Origin: an uncultured Sutterella sp.
Lineage (GTDB): Bacteria; Pseudomonadota; Gammaproteobacteria; Burkholderiales; Burkholderiaceae_F
DNA length: 64,000 bases
Direction: 5' to 3'
Assembly: GCA_902463725.1 (NCBI GenBank)
Contig: CABQGK010000007.1
Coordinates: 1 to 64,000 of the forward strand
Each line of letters starts with the position of its first letter. The first letter of the stretch is position 1. Made by a program: the position numbers and the translations under genes. The notes below the pieces were generated by a model that was not told the origin of the DNA, ran no database searches, and saw only the letters and a program-made list of their open reading frames with translations. Below are positions 1 through 7,913 of this stretch, in pieces.

Positions 1-53
1 GCCGGCTCCTCTCGGGACTTTCACCCGTTAGAACATGCTCATGCCGAGCACAC
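1..53 (-). mobile_element. 5' end of a group IIC (bacterial class C) self-splicing intron, cut by the window edge
   Basis: Read on the minus strand, this segment starts with GTGTG, the GUGYG 5' splice-site consensus of group II introns. It continues with GCTCGGCATGAGC and then ACGGGTGAAAGTCCCGA, which matches from memory the domain I start of class C introns such as the Oceanobacillus iheyensis intron. It sits directly after the T-tract of an intrinsic terminator, the usual target of class C introns. The rest of the ribozyme and any reverse transcriptase/maturase lie to the left of the window and cannot be seen. Confidence 0.78.
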
Positions 54-88
54 AACAAAGGGGTGTCCGAACTTCTCAGACCCCCCCC
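54..88 (-). terminator. Intrinsic terminator downstream of the malic enzyme gene; intron insertion site
   Basis: On the minus strand, GGGG-TCTGA pairs with TCGGA-(CA bulge)-CCCC around a GAAGT loop and is followed by TTTGTT. It lies 60-95 bp after the malic enzyme stop. Two weaker stem-loops (about 92-111 and 123-139) lie between the stop and this hairpin. The intron 5' end begins at the base after TTTGTT. Confidence 0.7.
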
Positions 89-148
89 AAAGCAGCGGCT
101 TAAGCTGCCGCGCTCAGTGATTGCTGCGCGCTAGGCAGCGATGCACAC

Positions 149-1771
149 TTATTGCGGATGATACATGAACGCGCGAATTGCACCTTCAAGATCGGCAGGA
201 CGCTCGCGCTGAGCAAGGCCATGCTCGTAAGCATAATTCGCCACCGCCACCGCGATCTTCACCGAGACCTCGCGAACTTGATCGAGCGATGGGTAGAGCG
301 AGCCCTGTGCTAAATCAGCATCGCTCACCGTATTAGCGAGCTCACGCGCTGCCGCGAGGAACATCCCCGTGGGCATCCACTTAGCTTGCGCAAAGACCGC
401 CCCAAGCCCTAGTCCAGGGAAGACGTAACTGTTGTTGCCTTGGCGCGGCACAAAATGCTGGCCGTGCGCATCAACTGGTGCAAACGGAGAACCCGAGGCA
501 AAGAGCGCGCGGCCACCCGTCGCTTCATAGGCTTCCTGTGCCGTGCATTCTGCACGCGATGTCGGATTGGAGAGCGCAAAAATAATGGGACGCTCGTTGA
601 GCTCAGCCATAAGCCCAAGAACCTTCTCATCAAAGACCTTGGGCTGAGCGGACACGCCGATAATGCCCGTGGGCTTATAGGCTTGAACTGCCTCCAAGAA
701 CGCCTTGCAGTTGGGAAGATCATGCGCAAACGGCACCTTGTTGTGTGCCAACGTGTCACCACGCGTGCTCGTCACAAGCCCCTTCGAATCAAAGAGTGCA
801 CAGTGTTTAAGCGCGTCCTCACGGCTCATGCCTTCATCGACCATGGCATCGACAATCAACTCCGCAATACCGGTAGCTGCTTCACCTGCCCCCATGAAGA
901 GGAAGCGCTGCTCAGAGAGCGGCGCGCCTGTGACTCGTAGCGCGGTGTACACACCAGTGACAGCAACCGCTGCGGTCCCCTGAATATCATCATTGAAGCA
1001 GAGGATTTTGTCCTGATACTTCGAGAGCAGCGGGAAGGCGTTGGCATTACCAAAGTCTTCAAACTGAATAAGCACATTGGGCCAGCGCTTGCGGGCAGCC
1101 TGAATGAACTCATCCACAAACTCAAAGTACGCATCCCCAGTGACGCGCTTCTGGCGCAAACCAAGGTAGAGCGGATCGTCGAGATATTCCTGCGTATTGG
1201 TACCCACATCGAGCACAACAGGAAGCGTCTTGTCAGGGTGGATACCTGCGCAAGCTGTATACAGCGAGAGCTTCCCACAGGGAATGCCCATCCCATTGAT
1301 ACCTAAGTCACCAAGACCGAGAATGCGCTGACCGTCCGTCACCACAATCACATCCACTTCATCATTGGGGATGTTCGCAATGAGTTCTTCAAGATGGCCC
1401 TTGTCCTTGAACGAAAGAAAAGCGCCATGCGGGTGCATCAGAATATGGCTAAAACGTTGGCAAACTTCACCAACTGTCGGCGTGTAGACCACCGGCATGT
1501 ACTCGTCGATATAGGTGATGAGGAGCTTGTAAAACAGATCCTGGTCCGTTGCCAGAATACTGTCGAGCATCAAATACTTGTTGAGGGGATTAGAGAAGCG
1601 ATCGAGCACGGTGTGCATGCGAGCGACCTGCTGGTCGCGTTGCTCAACCGTCGGAGGCAATAACCCGCGAAGGCCAAGACTGGTCTGTTCGCTATCATTA
1701 AAAGCCGTACCGTGATTGATGCGCGGATCGTGTAAAACTTCCACACCACGCATTTGATTGCTGTGTTTCAT
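149..1771 (-). CDS. maeA: NAD-dependent malic enzyme (SfcA/MaeA type)
   Basis: Cytoplasmic enzyme that oxidatively decarboxylates L-malate to pyruvate with reduction of NAD(P). It is 540 aa, typical of the large SfcA-type enzymes. Visible residues are the catalytic Tyr96 in VVYTPTVGE, Lys167 in GIPCGKLSLY, metal ligands Glu238/Asp239 (FEDFGNANAF) and Asp261/262 (CFNDDIQGTA), and the nucleotide-binding GAGEAATGIA at 294-303. An AAGGA ribosome site lies six bases before the ATG. It appears to be a single-gene unit: a strong terminator of the upstream cpoB gene precedes it and its own terminator follows. NAD versus NADP preference cannot be decided by eye; the SfcA type is normally NAD-linked. 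Confidence 0.93.
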   Translation of the reverse strand: MKHSNQMRGVEVLHDPRINHGTAFNDSEQTSLGLRGLLPPTVEQRDQQVARMHTVLDRFSNPLNKYLMLDSILATDQDLFYKLLITYIDEYMPVVYTPTVGEVCQRFSHILMHPHGAFLSFKDKGHLEELIANIPNDEVDVIVVTDGQRILGLGDLGINGMGIPCGKLSLYTACAGIHPDKTLPVVLDVGTNTQEYLDDPLYLGLRQKRVTGDAYFEFVDEFIQAARKRWPNVLIQFEDFGNANAFPLLSKYQDKILCFNDDIQGTAAVAVTGVYTALRVTGAPLSEQRFLFMGAGEAATGIAELIVDAMVDEGMSREDALKHCALFDSKGLVTSTRGDTLAHNKVPFAHDLPNCKAFLEAVQAYKPTGIIGVSAQPKVFDEKVLGLMAELNERPIIFALSNPTSRAECTAQEAYEATGGRALFASGSPFAPVDAHGQHFVPRQGNNSYVFPGLGLGAVFAQAKWMPTGMFLAAARELANTVSDADLAQGSLYPSLDQVREVSVKIAVAVANYAYEHGLAQRERPADLEGAIRAFMYHPQ

Positions 1772-1910
1772 AGGTCCTTCTTTTGAAAAAACTCCACGGG
1801 TTACAAAATTGTCCGGGCAGTTATAGAGAAAAAGGTAGGCAGGCTCATCTTCAAACCTGCGTTTGTTTGAGTAATTCTATCAGAAACGAAAATTCGTTTG
1901 AAAAAATCTA

Positions 1911-1953
1911 CCAAACAAACAAGACTGCATGGGCATCTAGCCTTCATGCAGTC
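1911..1953 (-). terminator. Intrinsic terminator of the tolB-pal-cpoB unit
   Basis: A perfect 9-bp stem, GACTGCATG (1923-1931) with CATGCAGTC (1945-1953), has an inner GGC/GCC pairing. On the minus strand it is followed by the U-rich TTGTTTGTTTGG. It lies directly after the cpoB stop. Confidence 0.85.
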
Positions 1954-1958
1954 CGAGT

Positions 1959-2690
1959 TTATCGACTAATCGCCTTCAAGCGTAATTTTGCCGTTTTTGC
2001 AGCCTCACTCTTGGGAAAACGTTGGATAACTTTGTTAAAAGTTGCTCCAGCCGCTTTGAGATTACCAAGCGCGGCCTGAGCGCTACCGACGCTCACCATG
2101 GCGTCAGGCACCTTGCCATCATTGGGGAATTCACGAATGAGCTGGTTCTGCAGATTGATCGTATTCTTGTAATCTTCAACAGCAAAGCTCGATACACCCT
2201 GCCAGTAGAGCGCATCAGCGCGATATGGAGAACTCGTCCAAGAGCGGTTGAAGTCAGCTAGCAACTTAAGTGCTTTCTTGTAATCTTCAGCTTGAATAGC
2301 ATCCTGAGCTGCCTCATAGGCAGCCTTTTCCTCTGGTTGCACCGTAACATCCTGACCGTTAATGGTCACTTGCTGTGGCTCGACCTTGTTGAGGCGCTTG
2401 TCCATGTCTTGGTAGAGATCTCGACTTGACTTCTGCTCGTTTTTGAGCGCATTCGTCAGTTCTTCAATACGGCCCGTCAAACGGCGGTTCTGCTCTTGCA
2501 GACTCGTGACGTGATTGGCGAAGTTCAGTTGTGCCTGTTGCTGCACGTCAAGTTGCTGCTGAAGATCTTTGATCTGCTCGCGCAATTCTAAAATCGCACG
2601 ACGCGCATCATCATCGGCGAAAGCGGCGGCTTTTCCTGCACAGAGAACCGCGACGACGGTCGCAATCAGGGCACGTTTAACTAAGGTCAT
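1959..2690 (-). CDS. cpoB: Tol-Pal system periplasmic coordinator CpoB (YbgF)
   Basis: Periplasmic TPR protein that links peptidoglycan synthesis with outer-membrane constriction through TolA and PBP1B. An N-terminal signal peptide (about 1-23, ending AAAFA) is followed by a Gln-rich coiled coil (roughly 30-95, the trimerisation region) and a C-terminal TPR domain (about 125-243), the expected YbgF architecture. The reading frame opens at 2705, but there AAGG abuts the ATG with no spacing. GGGAG sits eight bases before the ATG at 2690, so that start is preferred and gives 243 aa. It is the last gene after tolB and pal, with a strong terminator behind it. Confidence 0.9.
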   Translation of the reverse strand: MTLVKRALIATVVAVLCAGKAAAFADDDARRAILELREQIKDLQQQLDVQQQAQLNFANHVTSLQEQNRRLTGRIEELTNALKNEQKSSRDLYQDMDKRLNKVEPQQVTINGQDVTVQPEEKAAYEAAQDAIQAEDYKKALKLLADFNRSWTSSPYRADALYWQGVSSFAVEDYKNTINLQNQLIREFPNDGKVPDAMVSVGSAQAALGNLKAAGATFNKVIQRFPKSEAAKTAKLRLKAISR

Positions 2691-2710
2691 TTTCAAGTCT
2701 CCCATCCTTA

Positions 2711-2761
2711 AATCTAAAAAAGAACGGCGACATAGCGCTCTTTTGGAGTCCGTGTCGCCGT
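2711..2761 (-). terminator. Terminator-like hairpin between pal and cpoB
   Basis: A 9-bp perfect stem, ACGGCGACA (2724-2732) with TGTCGCCGT (2753-2761), is followed on the minus strand by TTCTTTTTTAG. It lies downstream of the pal stop and upstream of cpoB. It could lower cpoB expression relative to pal or define the pal mRNA 3' end. Confidence 0.65.
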
Positions 2762-2798
2762 CAAAGCGTTTGCTCAGCTTACGTGAGCTGCAACAAGC

Positions 2799-3329
2799 TT
2801 AGCGAACCTGACCGTTGATGACTTCGGCAGGATAGACGATGTCAGCACGACGGTTCTGAGCCCAAGCTTCTTCGGTGTGACCCGTAGCCTGCGGCTTTTC
2901 CTTACCATAGGAAACCGCTTCGATGCGGTTAGCAGGCACGCCGAGCAACTGCAAGCGCTGCTTAACGGCTTCAGAGCGCTTCTGACCCAAAGCGAGGTTG
3001 TACTCACGGCCACCACGTTCGTCGGTGTTACCCTGAATCTGGATCTTCACGTTGGGGTGGCTGTTGAGCCACTGAGCGTGAGCCTGAACGGCAGGAGCAT
3101 ACTTCTGTTCGACTTCATAGGAGTCGAAACCGAAATAGACGGAACGCTGCGAAAGGGGATTGGACGGATCAGCAAACGGGTTGGAAATCCCACTGCCATT
3201 GGCCGAAGCGGAATCCTGACCAGCAAGGGTGCCAGCCTTATCAGCGTCGTTAAGATCAACGCTCGAGCAGCCGCTCAACAACACAGCCAAAGCCAGTGCC
3301 GAGGCACCCACCTTCCATGCGAAAGACAT
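2799..3329 (-). CDS. pal: Peptidoglycan-associated lipoprotein Pal
   Basis: Outer-membrane lipoprotein that anchors the membrane to peptidoglycan and partners TolB. It is 176 aa. A lipoprotein signal ends in the lipobox LLSGC with Cys21, followed by an Asp/Ser-rich tether and an OmpA-like peptidoglycan-binding domain (about 62-172) containing the family motif GNTDERGGREYNLALGQKR. AAGGAG precedes the ATG by ten bases. It lies between tolB and cpoB in the conserved order. Pairs of terminator-like hairpins flank it on both sides, so its message may be processed separately. Confidence 0.96.
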   Translation of the reverse strand: MSFAWKVGASALALAVLLSGCSSVDLNDADKAGTLAGQDSASANGSGISNPFADPSNPLSQRSVYFGFDSYEVEQKYAPAVQAHAQWLNSHPNVKIQIQGNTDERGGREYNLALGQKRSEAVKQRLQLLGVPANRIEAVSYGKEKPQATGHTEEAWAQNRRADIVYPAEVINGQVR

Positions 3330-3363
3330 GATGAATAAACTCCTTGTTTATTTATCGATGAAT

Positions 3364-3396
3364 GCTTGCCACCCAAGGCAAGCTTCTTCTTTTTCT
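3364..3396 (+). terminator. Terminator-like hairpin in the tolB-pal gap, pointing against the genes
   Basis: GCTTGCC (3364-3370) pairs with GGCAAGC (3377-3383) and is followed on the plus strand by TTCTTCTTTTTCTT. In this direction it is a textbook intrinsic terminator, but both neighbouring genes are read on the minus strand, where no U-run follows. It may block antisense transcription, or act only as an mRNA stability hairpin. Confidence 0.45.
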
Positions 3397-3488
3397 TAAA
3401 TGTATTCAAACGACTCACTCTGCATGAGCCGCGTTTAGAGAGATGTTCTTCGTCGACCCAGAGACATCTCGGTCTCTGCGCGGCATTC

Positions 3489-4778
3489 TCACTTCAGAAT
3501 CGGACCCCAGCTCGGTTCACGAATGTTGCCTTCACTCGTAATGCGCGTATTCAACCGGCCATCCGTGGATGCAGTACCCAAGACTCCGCGACCTCCCTCT
3601 TCCGTGGCATAAACCAAGAAGCGGCCGTTAGGAGCAAAGGATGGCGATTCATCGTATTGCGAGTTAGTCACCAAAATCGACTGACCGGTCTGCAGATCCA
3701 TCACTGCAGTGCGGAACTGACGATCGACACGCGAAATATAAGCCAAATAACGGCCGTCTGCACTAATATCGGGACTAATTGCGTAGTTAGATCCGAAAGT
3801 AACTCGCTCAGCATTGTCGCTAGACAAAGATTGGCGATAAATTTGCGGACTTCCTCCACGATCGCTCGTGAAATAGAGATACTGACCGTCTTTCGAGAAC
3901 ACCGGTTCTGTATCGATGCCATAGCTATGGCTAAATCGGCGCAACCCCGTTCCATCGGCATTCATCATATAGATTTGGGTGATGCCATCACGCGAGAGAG
4001 CTACCGCCATTTCATTACCCGAGCTTGAAAAGGCTGGTGCAGAGTTGTTTCCGTTAAACGCCGCGACGGCACGGCGCTGCCCGGTAGCAAGATCCTGAGT
4101 GAACACCACGGGCTTCTTACGTTCAAAGCTCACATAAGCCAAACGCGTGCCGTCAGGAGACCAGACCGGAGAAATGATCGGTTCCGCGCTTTGCAAAGCA
4201 ACCTTCGCGTTATAGCCGTCGCTCTCGCTGACCACCAATTGGTAACTACGACGTCCCACCTGTGAGACATAGACGAACTGCGAGGCAAAGAACGGTCCAT
4301 TGCCAGTGAGATTCGTGTAGATGCGGTCGGCAATGCGATGAGCAGTCAGACGTAACTGATCATCTGAGCACACAAGACCATAGGTATCAAGCACCTGACC
4401 GTTGACCGAATCATGCAACCAATAACGCACTTCCCAACGGCCATTGCCCGTGCGGGTTACGCTACCCACAACCAAGGCATTTGCGCCCGCCTGCGCCCAC
4501 TGTGTCAACACAGAAGGCTTCGCAAGTTCCGCACCGCTGACAGCTGGACCATTCGTAATCACACGGAATGCCCCTGAGCGCTCGAGGTCCGCGCCGACGA
4601 TTTGATGGATAGCCTGCGGCGCCTCACCCACAAAGGGAGCAACGCCAATCGGATATTGGTTGCCACCCACACCAATGATCGAAATATTGAGCTGGGCTAC
4701 GGCTGGGCAGCTAGCCGCTAACCCCATAAGGCCGCCAGCTTGCAAAAGCGTGCGGCGTTTGGCATTGAGGCTTTTCAC
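3489..4778 (-). CDS. tolB: Tol-Pal periplasmic beta-propeller protein TolB
   Basis: Periplasmic protein that binds Pal and TolA during envelope constriction. It is 429 aa: a signal region, an N-terminal alpha/beta domain (about 30-165) and a six-bladed WD40-like propeller with repeats such as PVWSPDGTRLAYVSF, PVFSKDGQYLYFTSD and PDISADGRYLAYIS. The start codon is GTG with AAGGAG five bases upstream. The N-terminus carries KRRTLLQAGG before a hydrophobic stretch and an AxA-type site near AVAQ, which resembles a Tat signal more than the Sec signal usual for TolB. tolQ, tolR and tolA are not upstream; purH is, with a terminator between. Confidence 0.95.
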   Translation of the reverse strand: MKSLNAKRRTLLQAGGLMGLAASCPAVAQLNISIIGVGGNQYPIGVAPFVGEAPQAIHQIVGADLERSGAFRVITNGPAVSGAELAKPSVLTQWAQAGANALVVGSVTRTGNGRWEVRYWLHDSVNGQVLDTYGLVCSDDQLRLTAHRIADRIYTNLTGNGPFFASQFVYVSQVGRRSYQLVVSESDGYNAKVALQSAEPIISPVWSPDGTRLAYVSFERKKPVVFTQDLATGQRRAVAAFNGNNSAPAFSSSGNEMAVALSRDGITQIYMMNADGTGLRRFSHSYGIDTEPVFSKDGQYLYFTSDRGGSPQIYRQSLSSDNAERVTFGSNYAISPDISADGRYLAYISRVDRQFRTAVMDLQTGQSILVTNSQYDESPSFAPNGRFLVYATEEGGRGVLGTASTDGRLNTRITSEGNIREPSWGPILK

Positions 4779-4880
4779 ACTAACTCCTTCTGAGAGCGTG
4801 AGTAGAAGATGTTTTTAACAAAGATGCGCTCAATTTAGCGCAGGCGCGCCTTGGAGGAGTCCGACTGGAAGCTGGAATTT

Positions 4881-4925
4881 TGCAAACAAACACTACACAC
4901 GACCCCATTGCAGAGCCGCGTGTAG
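4881..4925 (-). terminator. Intrinsic terminator of the dusB-fis-purH unit
   Basis: CTACAC (4893-4898) pairs with GTGTAG (4920-4925), extended by CG pairs. On the minus strand it is followed by TGTTTGTTTGC. It lies 35 bp after the purH stop and 100 bp before the tolB start. Confidence 0.55.
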
Positions 4926-4959
4926 CCTGTCGTTTCCTTGAGCGCGTCCCCGTGAGCGT

Positions 4960-6516
4960 TTAGTGACGGAAGTGACGTTCGCCCGTAAAGACCATCACAA
5001 TGCCACGCTCATCAGCGGCAGCAATCACTTCGTCATCGCGAATAGAACCGCCCGGCTGGATGACTGCATTGGCTCCGGCGTCAATCACCACATCGAGCCC
5101 ATCACGGAACGGGAAGAAGGCGTCAGAGGCGGCCACCGCCCCTTCAAGCGACAACCCCGCTTCTTCAGCCTTGATCGCAGCGATGCGTGCGCTATCGACG
5201 CGGCTCATCTGTCCTGCACCGACACCCAGCGTCATGCCGCCCTTGGCATAAACAATGGTGTTGGACTTCACAAAACGCGCGACATTCCAAGCAAACATCA
5301 AATCGGCGATCTGCTCAGCCGTCGGCTGACGCTTCGTGACGACACGAAGATCGGCCTCGCTACAGAGCTGAATGTCAGGCGTCTGGACCAAAAGCCCGCC
5401 ACCGACACGCTTGAAATCAAAGTCGTTTACAGCTTCACCCTGTGCGACCGTCAAAAGACGCAAGTTTTTCTTTTCTTCCAAGATTGCGCGAGCGCCTTCA
5501 GAAAAGGACGGGGCAATCACCACTTCAGCAAACTGACGCGCAACGTGCTGTGCTGCCTCTTCGCTGACCTCACGGTTAAAAGCAATAATGCCACCGAAAG
5601 CAGATTTACTATCCGTCAAAAACGCCTTCTGATAAGCCTCCGCCGCATCAACACCAATACCCACACCACAGGGGTTAGCGTGTTTGATGATCACACAAGC
5701 TGGGCTACGGAAGGAGCGTACGCACTCCCAAGCCGCATCACTGTCGGCGATATTGTTATAGGACAGTTCTTTGCCGTGAAGTTGCGTGTAGCCCGCCAAG
5801 AGTCCCGGCGCCACAGAGGCTTCGCGATAAAAAGCCGCGCTTTGATGCGGATTTTCTCCGTAGCGCATATCCTGCACCTTGACCCATTGACGCGTCAGAA
5901 CATCGGGGTAGGTGCTCTTTTGCGCGCCGCTATCATCGAGCTTAGTCAGGTAGTTTGTAATCATCCCGTCATAGCGCGCGGTATGTGCAAAGACCTTCTT
6001 TGCAAGGCGCAGGCGCGTGCTCGCAGAGACTTCGCCCTGCGCACGAATTTCCGCAATCAACGGCTGATAGTCAACAGGGTCGACCACCACAGCCACCGAC
6101 TCATGATTCTTCGCCGCGGCACGAATCATCGTAGGTCCACCGATATCGATGTTTTCGATGGCTTGCTCAAAGGTGCAATCTGGGCGTGCAATGGTCTGCT
6201 CAAAGGGGTAGAGATTGACGCAAATGATATCGATGGGGTCGATCTGGTGTTGTGCTAGCGCAGCCATGTGCTCGGGATCGGGGCGACGAGCAAGGATACC
6301 GGCGTGAATCTTTGGATTGAGGGTCTTAACACGACCGTCGAGCATCTCGGGAAAGCCCGTGTAATCCGCCACTTCTTGGCACGGAACTCCTTCTGCCGCG
6401 AGCAAGCGTGCCGTGCCCCCCGTGGAAAGAATATGGTAGCCCAACTCATGAAGTTCTCGTGCAAAGGCGACAACGCCTGTCTTATCAGAGACACTGATTA
6501 AAGCTTGTTTTTTCAT
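4960..6516 (-). CDS. purH: Bifunctional AICAR transformylase / IMP cyclohydrolase
   Basis: Catalyses the last two steps of de novo purine synthesis: formylation of AICAR with 10-formyl-THF, then ring closure to IMP. It is 518 aa, the normal length. The MGS-like cyclohydrolase domain occupies about 1-150 (STGGTARLL, DGRVKTLNPKIHAG). The transformylase domain follows, with RYGENPHQSA near 220, IIKHANPCG and the C-terminal SDAFFPFRDG and PGGSIRDDEV motifs. It is downstream of dusB and fis on the same strand. The 20-bp gap to fis suggests co-transcription. Confidence 0.97.
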   Translation of the reverse strand: MKKQALISVSDKTGVVAFARELHELGYHILSTGGTARLLAAEGVPCQEVADYTGFPEMLDGRVKTLNPKIHAGILARRPDPEHMAALAQHQIDPIDIICVNLYPFEQTIARPDCTFEQAIENIDIGGPTMIRAAAKNHESVAVVVDPVDYQPLIAEIRAQGEVSASTRLRLAKKVFAHTARYDGMITNYLTKLDDSGAQKSTYPDVLTRQWVKVQDMRYGENPHQSAAFYREASVAPGLLAGYTQLHGKELSYNNIADSDAAWECVRSFRSPACVIIKHANPCGVGIGVDAAEAYQKAFLTDSKSAFGGIIAFNREVSEEAAQHVARQFAEVVIAPSFSEGARAILEEKKNLRLLTVAQGEAVNDFDFKRVGGGLLVQTPDIQLCSEADLRVVTKRQPTAEQIADLMFAWNVARFVKSNTIVYAKGGMTLGVGAGQMSRVDSARIAAIKAEEAGLSLEGAVAASDAFFPFRDGLDVVIDAGANAVIQPGGSIRDDEVIAAADERGIVMVFTGERHFRH

Positions 6517-6536
6517 GCTTCATTTCCTTAAAAAAA

Positions 6537-6851
6537 CTAATCCGCAAGCAACCCATAAGTCACAAGCTTCTTGCGGAGGGTATTTCTGTTAATTCCGAGC
6601 AATTGAGCTGCCTTGCACTGGTTGTTCGCGCAACGGCGCATCACATACATGAGTAGCGTCTTTTCAACCGCGCCCATCACGAGAGGGTGCAGGGGATGTG
6701 GCTGTGCGCCATTGAGTTGTGCGAAATACCGTTCGAGCTGTCCAACGACCGCCACCTCCAGGCGTTCTTCCTCTCCGAACTCAGCACTCAATGCTGTAGG
6801 CTGAGCAGCTCGATCTTGCTGCTCTGAGGCGTAATCTCCGAGATCCTGCAT
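6537..6851 (-). CDS. fis: Nucleoid-associated regulator Fis
   Basis: Small DNA-bending protein that activates stable RNA promoters and organises the nucleoid. It is 104 aa. The C-terminal helix-turn-helix (about 65-104) contains NNQCKAAQLLGINRNTLRKK, the most conserved part of the family. The N-terminal half is variable and acidic. GAGG lies about eight bases before the ATG. dusB-fis is the classical proteobacterial operon; here purH follows, as in other betaproteobacteria. Confidence 0.92.
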   Translation of the reverse strand: MQDLGDYASEQQDRAAQPTALSAEFGEEERLEVAVVGQLERYFAQLNGAQPHPLHPLVMGAVEKTLLMYVMRRCANNQCKAAQLLGINRNTLRKKLVTYGLLAD

Positions 6852-6883
6852 AACCTAAACCTCTTTGCCTTAGACGGCGGTGC

Positions 6884-7858
6884 TTAACCACGCACCGCTA
6901 ACTCATCAAAAAACCGAACCACTGCTTGCATCTGTTGCGCTGGCTCCGTAGCCGCGCAAACTTGCTCTAGCACGTTCTCCGCCCCCTCAATCTCCTTGAG
7001 GTAGTGCACAAGATGCTTGCGCATCGTCAGCGCAGCGTGCTGAGAACCGTAATAGTCATAGTGCAGCTGCATATGTTTGAGCACTACGCGGCGCCGCTCC
7101 TGAAGCGAGGGTTGCTGCGCGGCGACGTCGAATCCCAAAGCATGAGCAACTTGCCCAAAAATCCACGGGTTTCCATAGCTAGCACGACCGATCATCACGC
7201 CATCCGCTCCCGTTTGTGCCATCACCGCGCACGCTTTCTGCGCATCCGTAATGTCTCCATTGGCAATGACAGGGATATTCACCGCAGCCTTCACCTGCGC
7301 AATCGTGTCATACTCAGCCTCACCAGAAAAGCCCGCCTCACGCGTGCGGCCATGAACGGTCAGCATCGCAATCCCGCTCTCTTCTGCGATACGCGCAATG
7401 AGCGGCGCATTCTTATGCGCCTCAGACCAACCCGTACGCATCTTCAAAGTCACGGGGATGTGCACGGCCGCCACAACCGTTTTCAAAATTCGTTCAACCA
7501 GTGCTTCATCCTTCATGAGGGCACTGCCGCAAGCCGTTGCCAGCACTTTCCTTGCTGGGCAACCCATGTTGATATCGATAATATCCGCACCACTGGCTTC
7601 GGCTTGACCCGCTGCTTGGGCAAAGTGTTCTGGGATCGCCCCGACAAGCTGAACCACTTTTAGCCCAGACTCATCTTGCTCCACCCATCGTGTCACACTC
7701 TTACGTGTACCACGCAAATCGGCTCGGCTACTGGTCATCTCACCGACCGCGTAGCCAGCCCCCAATTCACGAGCAATCTCACGATAGGGTAGATCAGACA
7801 TGCCTGCCATAGGCGCAAGCATGACAGGGACTTCAACGGTATGCGGACCCAACTGCAC
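6884..7858 (-). CDS. dusB: tRNA-dihydrouridine synthase B
   Basis: FMN enzyme that reduces uridine to dihydrouridine in the tRNA D-loop using NADPH. It is 324 aa: a TIM barrel with LAPMAGMSDLPYR at 14-26, the catalytic Cys100 in MGCPARKV, KMRTGW and HGRTREAGFSG, followed by a C-terminal helical domain. It is the first gene of the dusB-fis-purH set, 55 bp downstream of murU. Confidence 0.95.
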   Translation of the reverse strand: MQLGPHTVEVPVMLAPMAGMSDLPYREIARELGAGYAVGEMTSSRADLRGTRKSVTRWVEQDESGLKVVQLVGAIPEHFAQAAGQAEASGADIIDINMGCPARKVLATACGSALMKDEALVERILKTVVAAVHIPVTLKMRTGWSEAHKNAPLIARIAEESGIAMLTVHGRTREAGFSGEAEYDTIAQVKAAVNIPVIANGDITDAQKACAVMAQTGADGVMIGRASYGNPWIFGQVAHALGFDVAAQQPSLQERRRVVLKHMQLHYDYYGSQHAALTMRKHLVHYLKEIEGAENVLEQVCAATEPAQQMQAVVRFFDELAVRG

Positions 7859-7913
7859 AGGAAAACACTGTCCTCTAATGAAGCAAAACGGCGGTGCGGC
7901 AAAAAATTTGCCC

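Noticed and set aside
4963..6258. Long open frame on the plus strand (about 431 codons) antisense to purH
   Set aside because: It is the mirror of a highly conserved purH frame, with no family resemblance and no ribosome site.
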